A DNA stretch of 64,000 nucleotides from Pithys albifrons albifrons (taxonomy: Eukaryota > Chordata > Aves > Passeriformes > Thamnophilidae): NCBI RefSeq assembly GCF_047495875.1, contig NC_092461.1, forward strand, positions 65,274,299 to 65,338,298. The letters are read 5' to 3'. A program made the position numbers and the translations under genes. Numbering within the stretch: the stretch's first letter is position 1; every line of letters starts with the position of its first letter. The notes beneath the pieces were generated by a model. It saw only the letters and a program-made list of their open reading frames with translations, ran no database searches and was not told where the DNA came from. Positions 1 to 10,439 of the stretch are shown one piece after another.

Positions 1-2820
1 GTTGTATTTCCTGCCCAGTCACAAAGAGCAAAGTAACCCCGTACCATCTTAGATCATAAGGATGAGCTTCTAAATCTATTCTCTTAAATTTAATGCCAAT
101 TCATATGTTGAAATAGTGAGTTAACAACACTCCTATTGTTTTGAAAAAGAGAGCCAGTGTGCTACCCCTACTCTGTCACCATTTCATAAAATACTGTAAT
201 AATCAGGCAAATGAAGCCTGATCTCTTCCCCAAAAAGCCATCTAATACTGCAAAATAAATGCTGGGAACACAAAGGAACAGTGGTTTTAGGATCTACTTT
301 TGCCTCAGGCTTCTTATAACAATCTTCTCAATTCAGTGTCCTTCCTTCATTCTTCACATTGCCAGACAAATCATTCAAATGAGGAGTGTCCAAACTAATA
401 TAGGAACATAGGCAACAAAACCGGAATTAGAGAGAGATTGAGTGCTGACACTAAATAATTACTCTCCAGAAAGGCTCTGCTCAGCTTCACCTTCCCTCAT
501 GGGAAACAGATTTGACTTTGACATTGACTGCATCAGATCTGCCTCTGTGCATCCTCCACAGACTTCTTAGCTGCCACAGACCTGACAGGCTCAGCCCTGG
601 AAGAGTCAGAAAGTTGATATACTGCTCCCCAGACTACCCTTCACAGGGGTTGGTCAATTCAGCACCTGCTTTCAGAGCTCAACTACTTTACCACAGTTGG
701 GTTGCATATAGCAAAGGGTTATCTTTGGGTTCTTTTAAGAAGTGGTATAAGAGGGCAACACCTGTCTACGTGAAAAGCCCCAGGGTTAGAATACTGACTC
801 ATCACAGGCAAAAAGCTGGTCAAAGGGAACAGGACCCACTTCTCAGAAGTTCTCCTAAAGTCTGCAGCCATGAAATGTAAGAAAGCATTTGCCAAAATCA
901 CATTGTTTAAACTCTGTCACCAGCAACAAATTCAAAATGCAGCATCACACTCTGGCAAGACAAACTCCCTGAGCTCTGCTCCTATAACTGTTTTTGTTTT
1001 GAACTGGCTTCTTGGATTGCAGGTAGAAAATTTTATTCATGGAAAAACAAACCAACGGCAATCTTTCTTTTTAGCAGCTAAACAAATGCTTAGCACACAC
1101 AGAAAGTCTGGTACCTTTATTCCTCAACCTTTATTGTATGTTCCCTTCTGACAGTAAAGCACTGTAAGGAGAAGATGGTTGTAATCAGATCATTGGCTAA
1201 AACAACTGATCAATAGCAACTGCATATGCTGCAAAGAGCCTTTAATGGCTCTTAATCCCCATTAGGCTGAGCTGGAGGAAGTTGAAGGGGAAACTGCATC
1301 ACATTTCAATCATTTATAGCAGCATCCTGGTACTTGAGCAGCTTTCAGGGAATGGAAGCATTTGTTCTGAGGTGCTCTGGGACAATCATCAATGGGATAG
1401 GAAACTATTGCATCATTATTATCCAGGAAATGCTCTGGGGACTCTCTAGGGAATTGACTCCAAGGGTTATAATTTTTTAACAAGAGTTTATGTTGGGTCA
1501 ATCAGCAAAGAAGTACCATGTGAAGATTTTCTACCACTGGTAATTAAACATATCTTGGGATATTTTTGATCCTATTTATAAAATAAAAAAGACCAGTTTT
1601 AATAATGTAAGCCACCATACTGTCTTTAAGAATATCTCCTTCCAAAAAAACATTATTTATCTTCCTAGCATGTTATAATGCAACCACATAATGACAGAAG
1701 TTTCACATCTTCTTGGCTTCCTTCCTCACAAAACCAAATAAAATATCCACTCCACGTTTTACAGTACACTTACAGGTGGCTTGAGAAATGTTCTTGTGTG
1801 TCTCATGTCACTCCTCTGTGCTGAAACAATTCTACATGCATGCCTTTTCAGCCTACACATTTTGTTTTGCAAAAAGACCAACACAAAGGATAAGGACCTA
1901 AAATCTGTACCACCCATTCCATAGATACTAGGTGTTATCATAGGATTCAACACAAATTCATAATGAATCCAGTGTTTAGTTTACCTGGTGATGTATCTTG
2001 CTCATACTGACTTTGAGAAACATAAAGGCTTTGAAAACCAAATTATGTTGCAAGCTGCTTAACCTGAACTGTGTGCTGTGGGCAATAGCCCTTGGGAAGG
2101 AATAGGTTTGATTCCAGATGCATTTAATACAGTAAGCAGGGGATGCTAGATAAGCTTCTCAAAGCTGTGACTGAGATAAAAGTTTAAAGAAACTCTGCTC
2201 CACAGACGAGGAGTCTGTGCACCTCTTGCCCCTATGCATACTTAGTACGTATCGAATGAAATTGAACAAAGCCTATTTCACTGATGAGATCTAGAGCTGC
2301 ACTGACTGCAGTTTCTCTTTACCAAGACAATTTTTAGTAGCAGGTGGACTCTGGGAACATCTTTGAGTCTTTTTGTGGATGGGGTAAGTCCAGTGTTAAA
2401 TGATACCTTTTATAAAATGGTACTTCTGCTGCAGGTATTTTGAGTATTGCTTAAAAACAGCAGTACTGAAATAGCAGCTGACTCTCTTTTTCTCAGAGAT
2501 CTGAGTTTTGCTCATCTTCAGTGTCTAGAGGAGTGCAGGAAACAAAGAGGGAGCTCTGCATCAATGCAACTCAGTTGGCACTTGTAAAGCACACGCTGCC
2601 CAGGGCGGTTTAAATATATATTTAGACTCCCAATAGCTTGCCCACACAAAACTTTTGCAGAGTCTTAGTTCTTTGATACCTTGAATTGTGTAAATAGAAA
2701 AAGCTATGCACTTTTCCCCAAGAAAAATACTTTTGATGTAGTGAGAAAATAAGTGCTTTGGCAAAAGGTTTTTACAGGAGTAACAACAACCAAAGAGAAG
2801 CATTACACTAAATCACCCAG
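1..2820. other. unique-looking non-coding sequence
   Basis: This is AT-rich sequence in which I recognise no repeat family and no gene. A 122-codon frame at 512-880 (+) has no recognisable domain, no flanking splice context I can defend, and a length expected by chance over 64 kb. I see no RNA gene. Confidence 0.5.
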
Positions 2821-2939
2821 CAAACACCAACCACCAGTTTAGTGAAATACAACCCATCGGCTTTAAGTTATCCACAAGAGGAAGAAAAGAGTAAAGGAAG
2901 GAAATAGAGATTAAAAGAAGCCATAAAGAAAGAGAGGAG

Positions 2940-3920
2940 AGAAAAATAGTCACCACCAGGACTCACATGGTGGCAGCAACCAGGAGAGACAGCAGGACCA
3001 AGATGGAAGCCCTGTGCACCTCTATTCATAGGGTTGGGCTACTGTGGCCGCCCATCCCAGGTGGGACATTCCATTCACTGACCACTCACTGCCTTCCCAG
3101 CTGGAGTGAGGGGTGAGCCAGCCAATCCAAGGCTCCAGCGGGCGTGGTGTGGGCAGGCTACCAGCCAGGCCTTCCCTGATGGACATCTGTCTTGGGTTGA
3201 GCTGGCAAAATACCCAACTGCCCAATACAGAGTGTCAGAGCCTCTCTCCCCACACTGAGAAAAGGGAGGAAAAAAACCCTGGAAACTCTAAGGTTTAAAC
3301 TTAAACTAATTATATATATATTTATACAGAAAAGAGAAAATTAAAACTACAATATAACACACAGAAGTTAGGTATAACAACAATTTTCTACCGCCCACCG
3401 AAAACAGATTCCATCACTCTAGATCCATAAAGCACCCCAAAAGACACCCAGCAAGGCAAAAGAGAAAGAATAACAATAAAATGTTTTACTTGCCTGAACT
3501 CAAATAAAATGCGAAGTAGCAGTGGGCAGCAGCCCAGGCCCACTTCAGCAAGACAGCAGCTGCATGTCTTGCCTCTACTTTGGTCATGATGGGAACTGAG
3601 AGAACACCTCCTATTCTACTGTATTTATATCTCAGTTTGCTTCATCTAGTATGAAATATTTCTTTGGTTGCTTAAGTCAGGTGACACATGTCTCTCCTAA
3701 TCTACATAGCACTATCAGGTCTACTAATACTGAGGCCTACCAAAAGGCGTAACTAAAACCACCACTACAGCCCAGCTACAGATGGCTCCCAATATGTCAT
3801 GTGTGCTCCACCATGGTGGCTGCAGACCTTACCTTGTGCCTCTCAATACGGAAGGCCTGGGCCTTCTCCTTCCCCACACACAAACAAGATGATTAAACCA
3901 ACTGAGCAATCTAGTGAGAT
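2940..3920 (-). mobile_element. possible older LTR or ERV-like repeat, split by a younger solo LTR
   Basis: The sequence on both sides of the solo LTR at 3183-3780 (about 2940-3182 and 3786-3920) is more GC-rich than its surroundings. On the minus strand it has promoter-like text (GGGATGGGCGG, then CCCTATGAATAGAGG). This is compatible with an older LTR into which the younger one inserted, but I see no defined ends and no target duplication. It could equally be a non-repeat GC-rich patch. Confidence 0.25.
3183..3780 (-). mobile_element. solo LTR, avian ERVL-like family, copy 1
   Basis: This is one of four related LTRs in the window. On the + strand it starts near TGTCTTGGGTTGAGCTGGC and ends in ...CTACA. 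The pentamer GATGG occurs at 3178-3182 and again at 3781-3785, a 5-bp duplication typical of class III (ERVL-like) insertions. That placement puts five extra bases (ACATC) before the TGTC start, so the left edge is uncertain by about 5 bp. On the minus strand a TATA box (GATATAAATACAG, around 3620) indicates that the LTR is transcribed leftward. No gag, pol or env remains next to it, so it is a recombined solo LTR. Confidence 0.75.
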
Positions 3921-5430
3921 ATGAATCCGGTCCCTCACAGCCCTACAGGCAGGAAAACACAGCTCATGGAGTTTACCTTAACTATCATCTAGCCTCAAGA
4001 GGCCCCACCACTTTCTTGTGAATTGATTTTGCAGGAACAATATTTCCCTTCGCAACTCCAGCCAGCTTAGAGATATCCTCAGACAAGTATCAACTTTGAG
4101 AAGAACATCTTGTTTCTTTAACAGTTTATAGAAAACGGCCAAAGACCAGAAAAGATAGGCAGTTCCCTGCTTACTTTTAGGCACAGAGATGTTAAATCAG
4201 TCTGTAGTATCAAGGGACGATATGGTCTCTTGGTGAAATTCGACCATCATATCACATTTTTCAGAGCAATTACACAAACATGAAGCTTTGAAAAAAAAGG
4301 GACTCGAAAGAACCATCACTCTAGAGAAACTCCTGGGAAGTAATCCAGCTATTCTTCTGCATTTTCCATTGAAGGCTCCTATCAAAACCTTATGAAGACA
4401 AGAAAAATAGTTTTCAGTGGATACTGGCTACAACACAGATGAGAAGCACCTCCTTTAATGAGCAGACAGGATTTCTTTGGCTTCATTATGCAAAATCAGA
4501 AATTCAGAAATGGAAGATCTCAGTTTTCCTAATGCTTATGCTGGTAGTTTTACCAATAAGACTAAATATAGAATTTTGTTGAACTGAGCCTTATTCTTAA
4601 GGCTTCTCGTGTGTCTTTTAAGCTTCTGATGGCTAAATAACAGCTGCAGTAATATGATGAGATTGCAGAAAAGCACCAGCCATTGGAACCAAAGAGGTTA
4701 TCCCATGATGCTGTTTTGCAGTTTGCTTCACAGCTGCCTCATGAAGTCCTCTGCCTTACTAAAATAATATGTAATTAGTATTCAAGACACATGCTTTCTA
4801 ATAGCAAATGGGAATAAAGCATAGCAGAATGCTGATTTTTTTGTGTGTGTTTTTCTATTTTGAATCTTCAAAATGACATCTGCTTTGTGAGAGACTTAGA
4901 AGTCTGGAAGGAGGTTTGCAGAGAAGAATGAAATTGTATCTCTGATCCGTCTGTATTTTATCCTCTTCAAACTAAGTACTTGTGCTTGCCATCCTCAAAA
5001 ATCAGTACAATGCCAACTCATTTTTTGACAGTTTTATATAATATCCTGCATTGTGGAAATATTTTGAAAAGTTTATTTTGGTGTTGTATTTTTATTAGGC
5101 TAATCAAAACAGTTAAGCATTTTAATAAATATGACTGAATAAAACCACACATCTATCAGAAAACACCGGTGATCCACAGTATTGTCTGCAGTTTTACTTA
5201 CCAGGAGTTGAAGAATAATTCTCCAAAGACTTAAAAAAAAAAAAAAAAAGAGAAAAGCCTTTTTAGATAAATTGCATATTCTCAATTGTTCAAGCTCCTC
5301 ATGTTAGGGACATAAAACCTTCCTTTTCTGTCTGGGCATCTGAAAGGGTTTCACTTATTTAAATCACATCCTCTGCAGTTTGTGTATGTAGAGAGCATGA
5401 CTGGGTCTATAACAGTGTAAAGATGTATGA
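3790..5430. other. unique-looking non-coding sequence
   Basis: AT-rich sequence with no recognised gene or repeat, apart from a run of A at about 5232-5249. Short frames on the minus strand at 3978-4385 have no recognisable domain. Confidence 0.45.
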
Positions 5431-5639
5431 AGACACAAACTTCAGTCTTCTAGGCTCAGCTTGAGCTCCTGAGGGTAACGTGTCTCTCAAAGCTGAGATG
5501 CAAGGATGCCTGCTTTTGCATAGCTTGAGACCAGATGAACTACCTGCCCCACAAGTGGGGGGCACTGTTGAGGGTCTGTGTGGCATCACAGGTGAGGAAA
5601 GAGGTCTCCTGGATCTTATCTGTGTTGTCATGAGGACAA

Positions 5640-6190
5640 AGCCCTAACCCTATCTCAGTGGTTTAACCAGAGTTGGTGATGTGTGACATCACATGGCAGC
5701 ACTGAGGGAACAGCCAGGGGCAGCAATGGGATGCAGACATCCATTTGCTGGCCTGATTTGAAGTCCAGAGTTTTGACATTCACTGCAGGCTTGGATGTGG
5801 TACATTGTGAAGGCTTATCTGGCCCTCATGCTAGAAGTCCCACTGCTCTTCTACATGGCACCTACAGCACTGCCAGAGAAGGTCTGGATCATGTCAAGAG
5901 TGATTATGTGGTCTGCTATGAGGGTCAATGATACAGAGATCCTTTGATGTTCCCTTGGACCTGCTGGAGAAGGAGAATTCAGGGAGAAGGGTATGGATTT
6001 CACAGTTCTGTGCATAAAGAAATGTTTGCACAGCTGGGGTTGAAAATAGGGATTTGAATTTTAGGACCCTGGGATCTTCTTTGAAGGTCAAGAACTGCCA
6101 GGAAAAGGTGGGATCCACCTGACCAAGTAGGGAATCTTTGACAACAAGCTAGTCAACCTGGTGAGGAGAACTTTCAGCTGGGAGAGACAA
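5640..6190 (+). pseudogene. CR1 ORF1 (esterase-like protein) remnant
   Basis: CR1 ORF1 proteins carry a C-terminal SGNH/esterase-like domain. Here + strand translation gives QTSICWPDLKSR near 5735-5770, and later GIHLTK followed by a stop, then GIFDNKLVNLVRR at about 6110-6165. The latter matches the ORF1 end as I remember it from the family (a block of the type DGIHLT..G..IFA.RLA.LVRRAL). Stops and frame breaks show that it is non-functional. It ends just before the LTR inserted at 6224. Recognition is from remembered family patterns, not an alignment. Confidence 0.65.
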
Positions 6191-6223
6191 GGGTCATGAT
6201 GTTGTAGTTTGGAATTATTATGT

Positions 6224-6805
6224 TGATGCCGTGAATGACCCTTCCCCCCAAAAACAGGACTTCGAGCCACGTTAGTGTAGGGTAAGATAAAAAGTAAAGG
6301 TCCTTTAATAACACAGGGCCTACAGCCCACAGGAATACAGGATGACATGCATGTGTCTCAGTTCTTGTTTCCATGGCTTTTATAATAAGATCCCTCCAAT
6401 CATTGCTTTACACATTTCTCAGTCCAGCCCCAGTCCCACCCCTGGTCCAACCCCCTGGAATTGGGTCTGGGGTCGTCAGGACCCTCTGTCTTCATCAGCT
6501 CTTCTTCCTCAGGCACACAAAGGTCTCTTGGAGTTCATCCAATTCTGGCTTTTGGGTCACTCTGACCTATGTTTATGTTTCATTCTGTAGGCCTTCTGAT
6601 ATCCTTCAGCTCTTTACCTTGGAAAGGAGTCTAAACAAGATTAATTAACTAAAGGAATTTGAGCTCCCTGTTCTGGGACAGGGGTAGTGATAGAAAGGCA
6701 TTAAACTTAAACTGTTAGAAATATTAACCTTCTAAAAATCTACAACTACTGTGTTCCTAAAATCTACAAAATGTGAAAATCAGAACAAAAACCCTTTCGG
6801 CATCA
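6224..6805 (-). mobile_element. solo LTR with 8-bp inverted termini, possibly ERV1-type
   Basis: The block starts TGATGCCG and ends CGGCATCA, a perfect 8-bp terminal inverted repeat with the TG...CA ends of an LTR. It is flanked by the tetramer ATGT at 6220-6223 and 6806-6809. A 4-bp duplication is typical of gammaretrovirus-like (ERV1) insertions, although four bases can match by chance. On the minus strand there is an ATTAAA polyadenylation-type signal (TTATTAAAGGACC, about 6300-6315), so transcription would run leftward. It sits in the old CR1, right after its ORF1 remnant. Confidence 0.7.
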
Positions 6806-6839
6806 ATGTAAATTCTCTCCCCTGCCACTAACTGCCCAT

Positions 6840-7640
6840 GCTATTAGTTAACAAAAAGAAGTAGTTAACTGCTACCATCTTCTTTATCGGTTGGGTAGGG
6901 GGCAGGCTGTCTCTTTTGTTTTTGGGGACTTTTCCATTTTTTTTTTTTTTAGCTGGGCTGAACGTAGGAGCGGGGTGTGTGTGTGTGTGTGGGCGCTGGG
7001 GTAGAGAAGAAGCCATTTTCTGGCTGCTCCTCGTTGCTGCTGGCTGCTGCTGCTGCTTGTTGGTGAGCCACTTCTTTTCTCCTTGCCACGGCTGTTCTCC
7101 TGCTTCCTGCATTTGGGGTCCCAGTCTTTGCTCCAGTCTCACCGCCACTTCCAGCATCACGGCCTGGCCGCCCCAGCTGGGGCAGCAACCTGGGAGAGAG
7201 AAGTTGCAGCTGCTTTCCAGGACACGTGGTGGTTCCCTGCTTCCAGTTTTCCTTCTTCATTTGGGACAAGGGACACAGAGGGAGAGACAGAATTCATCTG
7301 GGAGCTCACCCTGCAGCCAGCTGGGCTGTGACACTGATACTGCTCATAAGTATAACTTTTCTCCAGGAGGAAACCTGCTGGTTTTGGGGGTTTTTGTTGT
7401 TTTTTCCTTGTGGTGTTGGGGAAGCAGTTTGCTCTGGTCTGTTTACAGTTATATCTATACCTACATATATATATATTAATATCAGTTAAGAACAGTTATC
7501 CTTCTTGTATCCATTGTCTGATTAAAGTTCCTTTTCTTAAATTTGATAAAGAGTGGTGTGATTATTGTGGAGGAAACCCCCCTCCTCCGCTTGTGGGTAA
7601 ACATTTTGGATTTTCCCCTCAAACCAAGACACATGATGAT
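6840..7640 (+). mobile_element. probable LTR-derived block, boundaries not resolved
   Basis: This block of 0.8 kb lies between two recognisable parts of the same CR1 and is absent from CR1, so it is an insertion. It has features of an LTR read rightward: a T-rich and (TG)n stretch at 6940-6992, a GC-rich CTG-repeat part at 7020-7180, an ATTAAA signal at about 7521-7526, and a U5-like end finishing ...CAAACCAAGACA near 7632. I could not find a matching target duplication. A 187-codon frame at 6916-7479 falls in it. Its Leu/Cys/Ser-rich product reflects low-complexity DNA, and I do not treat it as a gene. Confidence 0.45.
6969..6992. repeat. (TG)n microsatellite
   Basis: A short run of about nine TG units inside the LTR-like block. 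A second, interrupted (TG)n lies at 34737-34778. Confidence 0.9.
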
Positions 7641-7854
7641 GTCATTCCCTGCAAGAGGTAGACTAGTTTGGTAAGCAAAGGATGCAGAGTGATGTGGGAA
7701 AGGGAAACTTTTAATCATCAAAACAGGGCAGAAAGGAGTCCACCCCACATGCATGCACACAGACAATGAATGATATGGAGGAAATTCTCATACCTTTTTT
7801 TTTTTAAATGAGCGTAAATGAGTGTCTCTCTGGAGTGTCTGTACATTAACATAC

Positions 7855-8489
7855 TGTCCTGGGTTGAGCTGGCAAATTGCCAACTGTTCAGGACAGAGTG
7901 AAAGGGTTCCTCCTCCCCCCAACCAGCTAAGGGGAAAAGAAGAGGGAGAGAGGAAAAAAAAACTTCCAAAGCCAGGTTTATGCTGAAACTAACTACTTGT
8001 ATTTATACAGAGAAGAGAAAATTAAGAGGATACTACAATATAACACACACTTACACAAGTTACATATATAACAAGAAATAACTTCCCACTTCCCAGTAAA
8101 CACAAATTCTACCATTTTAACTACAAATCATTCTAGAGAAGTTGGTTCTTCAGACACAGACTTAAGCAGAGAGAAAAGCTAAGAACAAACATTTTACTTC
8201 CCTCAGATAACATGATGTTAAGCCGGTGCTCTGGGCTTGGGGCTCCCCATCCCTCCTGGGACAGCAGAGTGTCTTGCTGGCACCACAGCTGTGAAGCAAC
8301 TGCCCAAGCCACACCCATACACCAGCTCTTACCCCTTTTGAGATGATGCAATATGGTATGGAATACAATATTATTGGCTAGAAGAAGTCAGCTGTTAGCT
8401 AGCTCAGCCCAGCTCAAGTCAGCTGACAATTTCAGGCCTAATCTGAACTTTAAAGCCTAATTTAGGCCCACCTAGCTAAACCCATAACA
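7855..8489 (-). mobile_element. solo LTR, same ERVL-like family, copy 2, inside CR1 ORF2
   Basis: It starts TGTCCTGGGTTGAGCTGGC and ends ...ACCCATAACA. The flanking pentamers are CATAC (7850-7854) and CATAT (8490-8494), a 5-bp duplication with one later substitution. Reading the CR1 endonuclease frame across the insertion restores continuity: CLYIN before it and SKQGNLEVC after it, as expected for the start of the CR1 endonuclease domain. The LTR is therefore younger than this CR1. It contains no internal retroviral sequence. Its promoter side appears to be the minus strand by similarity to copies 1 and 3, although its own TATA region has decayed. Confidence 0.85.
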
Positions 8490-8494
8490 CATAT

Positions 8495-9130
8495 GCAGAG
8501 TGGGGAGCAAACAGGGAAATTTAGAGGTCTGCACGTTATTGTAGGTCTATACAGGATAATATATCTCTCACTGGAATCATGGGGATGTGGTGACAGAGTT
8601 CACATGACTGAAACAAGGCAGTGACTGAATAAAGGCCCTTTGGGAAGGACATGCCAGGATGGTGAGGAGTGGAGTTGCCTTGTACATGAGAGAAGAACAG
8701 GAATTCATTAAACTCTGCATTGTGATAGATGAGAAGTCAGCTGAGAGCTTATGGATCTAGATTAGCAGAGAAAACAACATGGGCAACATTCTCATTGCTG
8801 TTTCTTACAGAACCATGATCAGGAAGAATTATTATGTGAGTCTTTCTCCAGAAAAATGCTTCACATTTGCAGGCCCTGGTCCTCATGGGAAACTAACCAA
8901 CTTAATATCTGCTAAATGGGCAACACAACAGGGCATAAGCAATACAGAAGGTGTCTGGAGTGTGTTGATGGTACTTTCTTGACACAGGTAATCAAAAAGC
9001 CAATGATGGGGTTTGATCGGCTGGACCTCATAATTAAAAGCTAGGAAGAGCTGGTGCAGGGTGTGAAGGTCAAAAAAGCTTTGATTGCAGTGAACATGGG
9101 ATGGTGAAGTTCAGGAGACTGTAAGAACAG
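8495..9130 (+). pseudogene. CR1 ORF2 endonuclease domain remnant
   Basis: CR1 ORF2 begins with an APE-type endonuclease that nicks the target DNA. The + strand here follows the family's order: the SKQGNLEVC block (around 8510), a decayed ITETWWD-like block (8565-8600), a LYM.EEQEFI-like block (8690), a block with ALVLMGN in place of the usual GDFN motif (8870-8895), and the CSDHEMVEF-like block (9090-9115). Several in-frame stops and the altered GDFN motif show that it is inactive. Confidence 0.65.
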
Positions 9131-9174
9131 TCAGAGGGAGGTTCCAGGGAACACTGGGAGCCTATCATCTGGAA

Positions 9175-9830
9175 AGTAGGTCTCCAAAGAAAGGCCTTGG
9201 GGTCCTGGTGGACAACAAGCTGACCATGCACCAGCAAGGCACCCATACAGAAAAGGCAGTCAAAAGCATCCTAGGCTGCAACAGACAGAGCTTTGCCAGC
9301 AGGGTAAGGGAAGTGATTTTCCTTTCTGCTCAGCATTGATGGACACATCTGGCATGTTTGGTCCAGTTCTGGGCTCCCCAGTACAAAATAGACATAGTTA
9401 CAACAAAGAGACTCCAGAGAAGGGCTACAAAATTTAATAAGGGACTGCAGCATCTGACATACAAGGGGAACCTGAAGGGGAAGTCTTAGTGGGGGGATTG
9501 TACCAATGTGTAAATGTCTGGTGAAAGAAATAAAAAAGATGAAGCCAGGCTCTTCTCAGTCATACACAGTGAAAAGATAAGAGGCAACAAGCACAAATTT
9601 AAAAATAAACCCAGATTTTTTTGGCTACAAGAGTGGTAAAACAGTAGCACAGATTGCCCAGGCAAGCTGCGGAGTCTTCATCCTTGATGATATCCAAAAT
9701 CCATCTTTTCTGTGCTCAAAGCAAACTGATACAGCTGACCCTATATTGAGCGGGAGAGTTGGACTATTAAGTCTCCAGAGGTGTCATCCAACCTCAGTGT
9801 GATTCTGTGAGTCATTGGTGTGAGAATCAG
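9175..9830 (+). mobile_element. CR1 reverse transcriptase C-terminal part and 3' end
   Basis: The text GGTCCTGGTGGACAACAAG at about 9209 corresponds to the LVDNKL block after the CR1 polymerase domain. It is followed by the usual conserved tail (TTCTGGGCTCCCCAGTAC..., AGACTCCAGAGAAGGGC...) and the 3' end GATTCTGTGAGTC. It continues the element starting near 5440, after an internal deletion. A LINE 3' end of this sort is also the tail borrowed by the TguSINE1 copy at 48653. Confidence 0.8.
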
Positions 9831-9840
9831 TATTGGGGCA

Positions 9841-10430
9841 TGTCGGGGATCACCATTTATTGGGGTCACCCTTTGTCTGGGTAAAGTAGGTTAGCTTAGC
9901 AGCAGTCAGAGGAGGCAGAGACAACTCAGGCTGCAGTGTGATCAGAAGGCTTCACCGAAGACAAAGGACTTTATTTTTAGTAGCAGCTTAACTTTTATCT
10001 ACTCCGATATATAACATGCCAGTACACTATTGGTCAGTAGTTCACCTAACATACATGAAAAGATTCTACTGGTTACAAGACATCAACATTCTACAGGTAG
10101 TTCTCCGGGTCCTTAAGGATGCATTCATCAGTCACCTCAGACCTTAAGAGATCTACACACACACTACTGTCACCCCTGCAAGTCAATAGTCACTTTTTGT
10201 CTTTAGGAAAGAAATGTCACAGGGACTGGAGCTGTACCATAGCCACACATAAATTGAGAGACCCAGGAATTCTCCGGTTCTGTGTGCATACCCTCCCTGG
10301 CAATGGCTTGGGTCAGGGAATGTTTCTGCATGCTCTGTCCTGATTTCTGCTGGAAGGGAGCCACACTGCAGCACAGTGGGTTCTGTGAAGTAAATTCTCC
10401 CTTGTGTACTAATAATCTCATTTTCCTTTT
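9841..10430 (-). mobile_element. probable solo LTR, minus orientation, right edge unresolved
   Basis: The + strand start TGTCGGGGATCACC is the complement of a typical ...CCCCGACA LTR end. On the minus strand I see, in order, a TATA-like box (GTTATATATCGGAG, about 10005-10018), an AATAAA signal (CTAAAAATAAAGTCC, about 9967-9981), a second AATAAA (about 9857-9862), and the end at 9841. That order is U3-R-U5 for leftward transcription. I could not identify the U3 start or a target duplication, so the right edge is approximate. Confidence 0.6.
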
Positions 10431-10439
10431 AAATCAAGA

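Larger units (their letters stand above)
5440..9830 (+). mobile_element. old CR1 LINE, nearly full span, interrupted by LTR insertions
   Basis: Read left to right on the + strand, the segments follow the order of one CR1 element: an ORF1 remnant (about 5640-6190), inter-ORF sequence (about 7650-7854), ORF2 endonuclease remnant (7830-9130), the C-terminal end of reverse transcriptase (from about 9175), and a 3' end finishing in the CR1-type motif GATTCTGTGAGTC near 9820. LTRs at 6224-6805 and 7855-8489, and probably another LTR-like block at 6840-7640, separate the parts. Most of the polymerase domain is missing between about 9130 and 9175, where endonuclease-end text runs directly into C-terminal text. 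All frames carry stops, so the copy is dead. The left boundary is approximate because the 5' part is the most diverged. Confidence 0.75.

Noticed and set aside
6916..7479. Longest Met-started frame (187 codons)
   Set aside because: Its composition is Leu/Cys/Ser-rich from CTG, TG and T runs. It sits in an LTR-like insertion, and overlapping frames are open on both strands, so no coding signal stands out.
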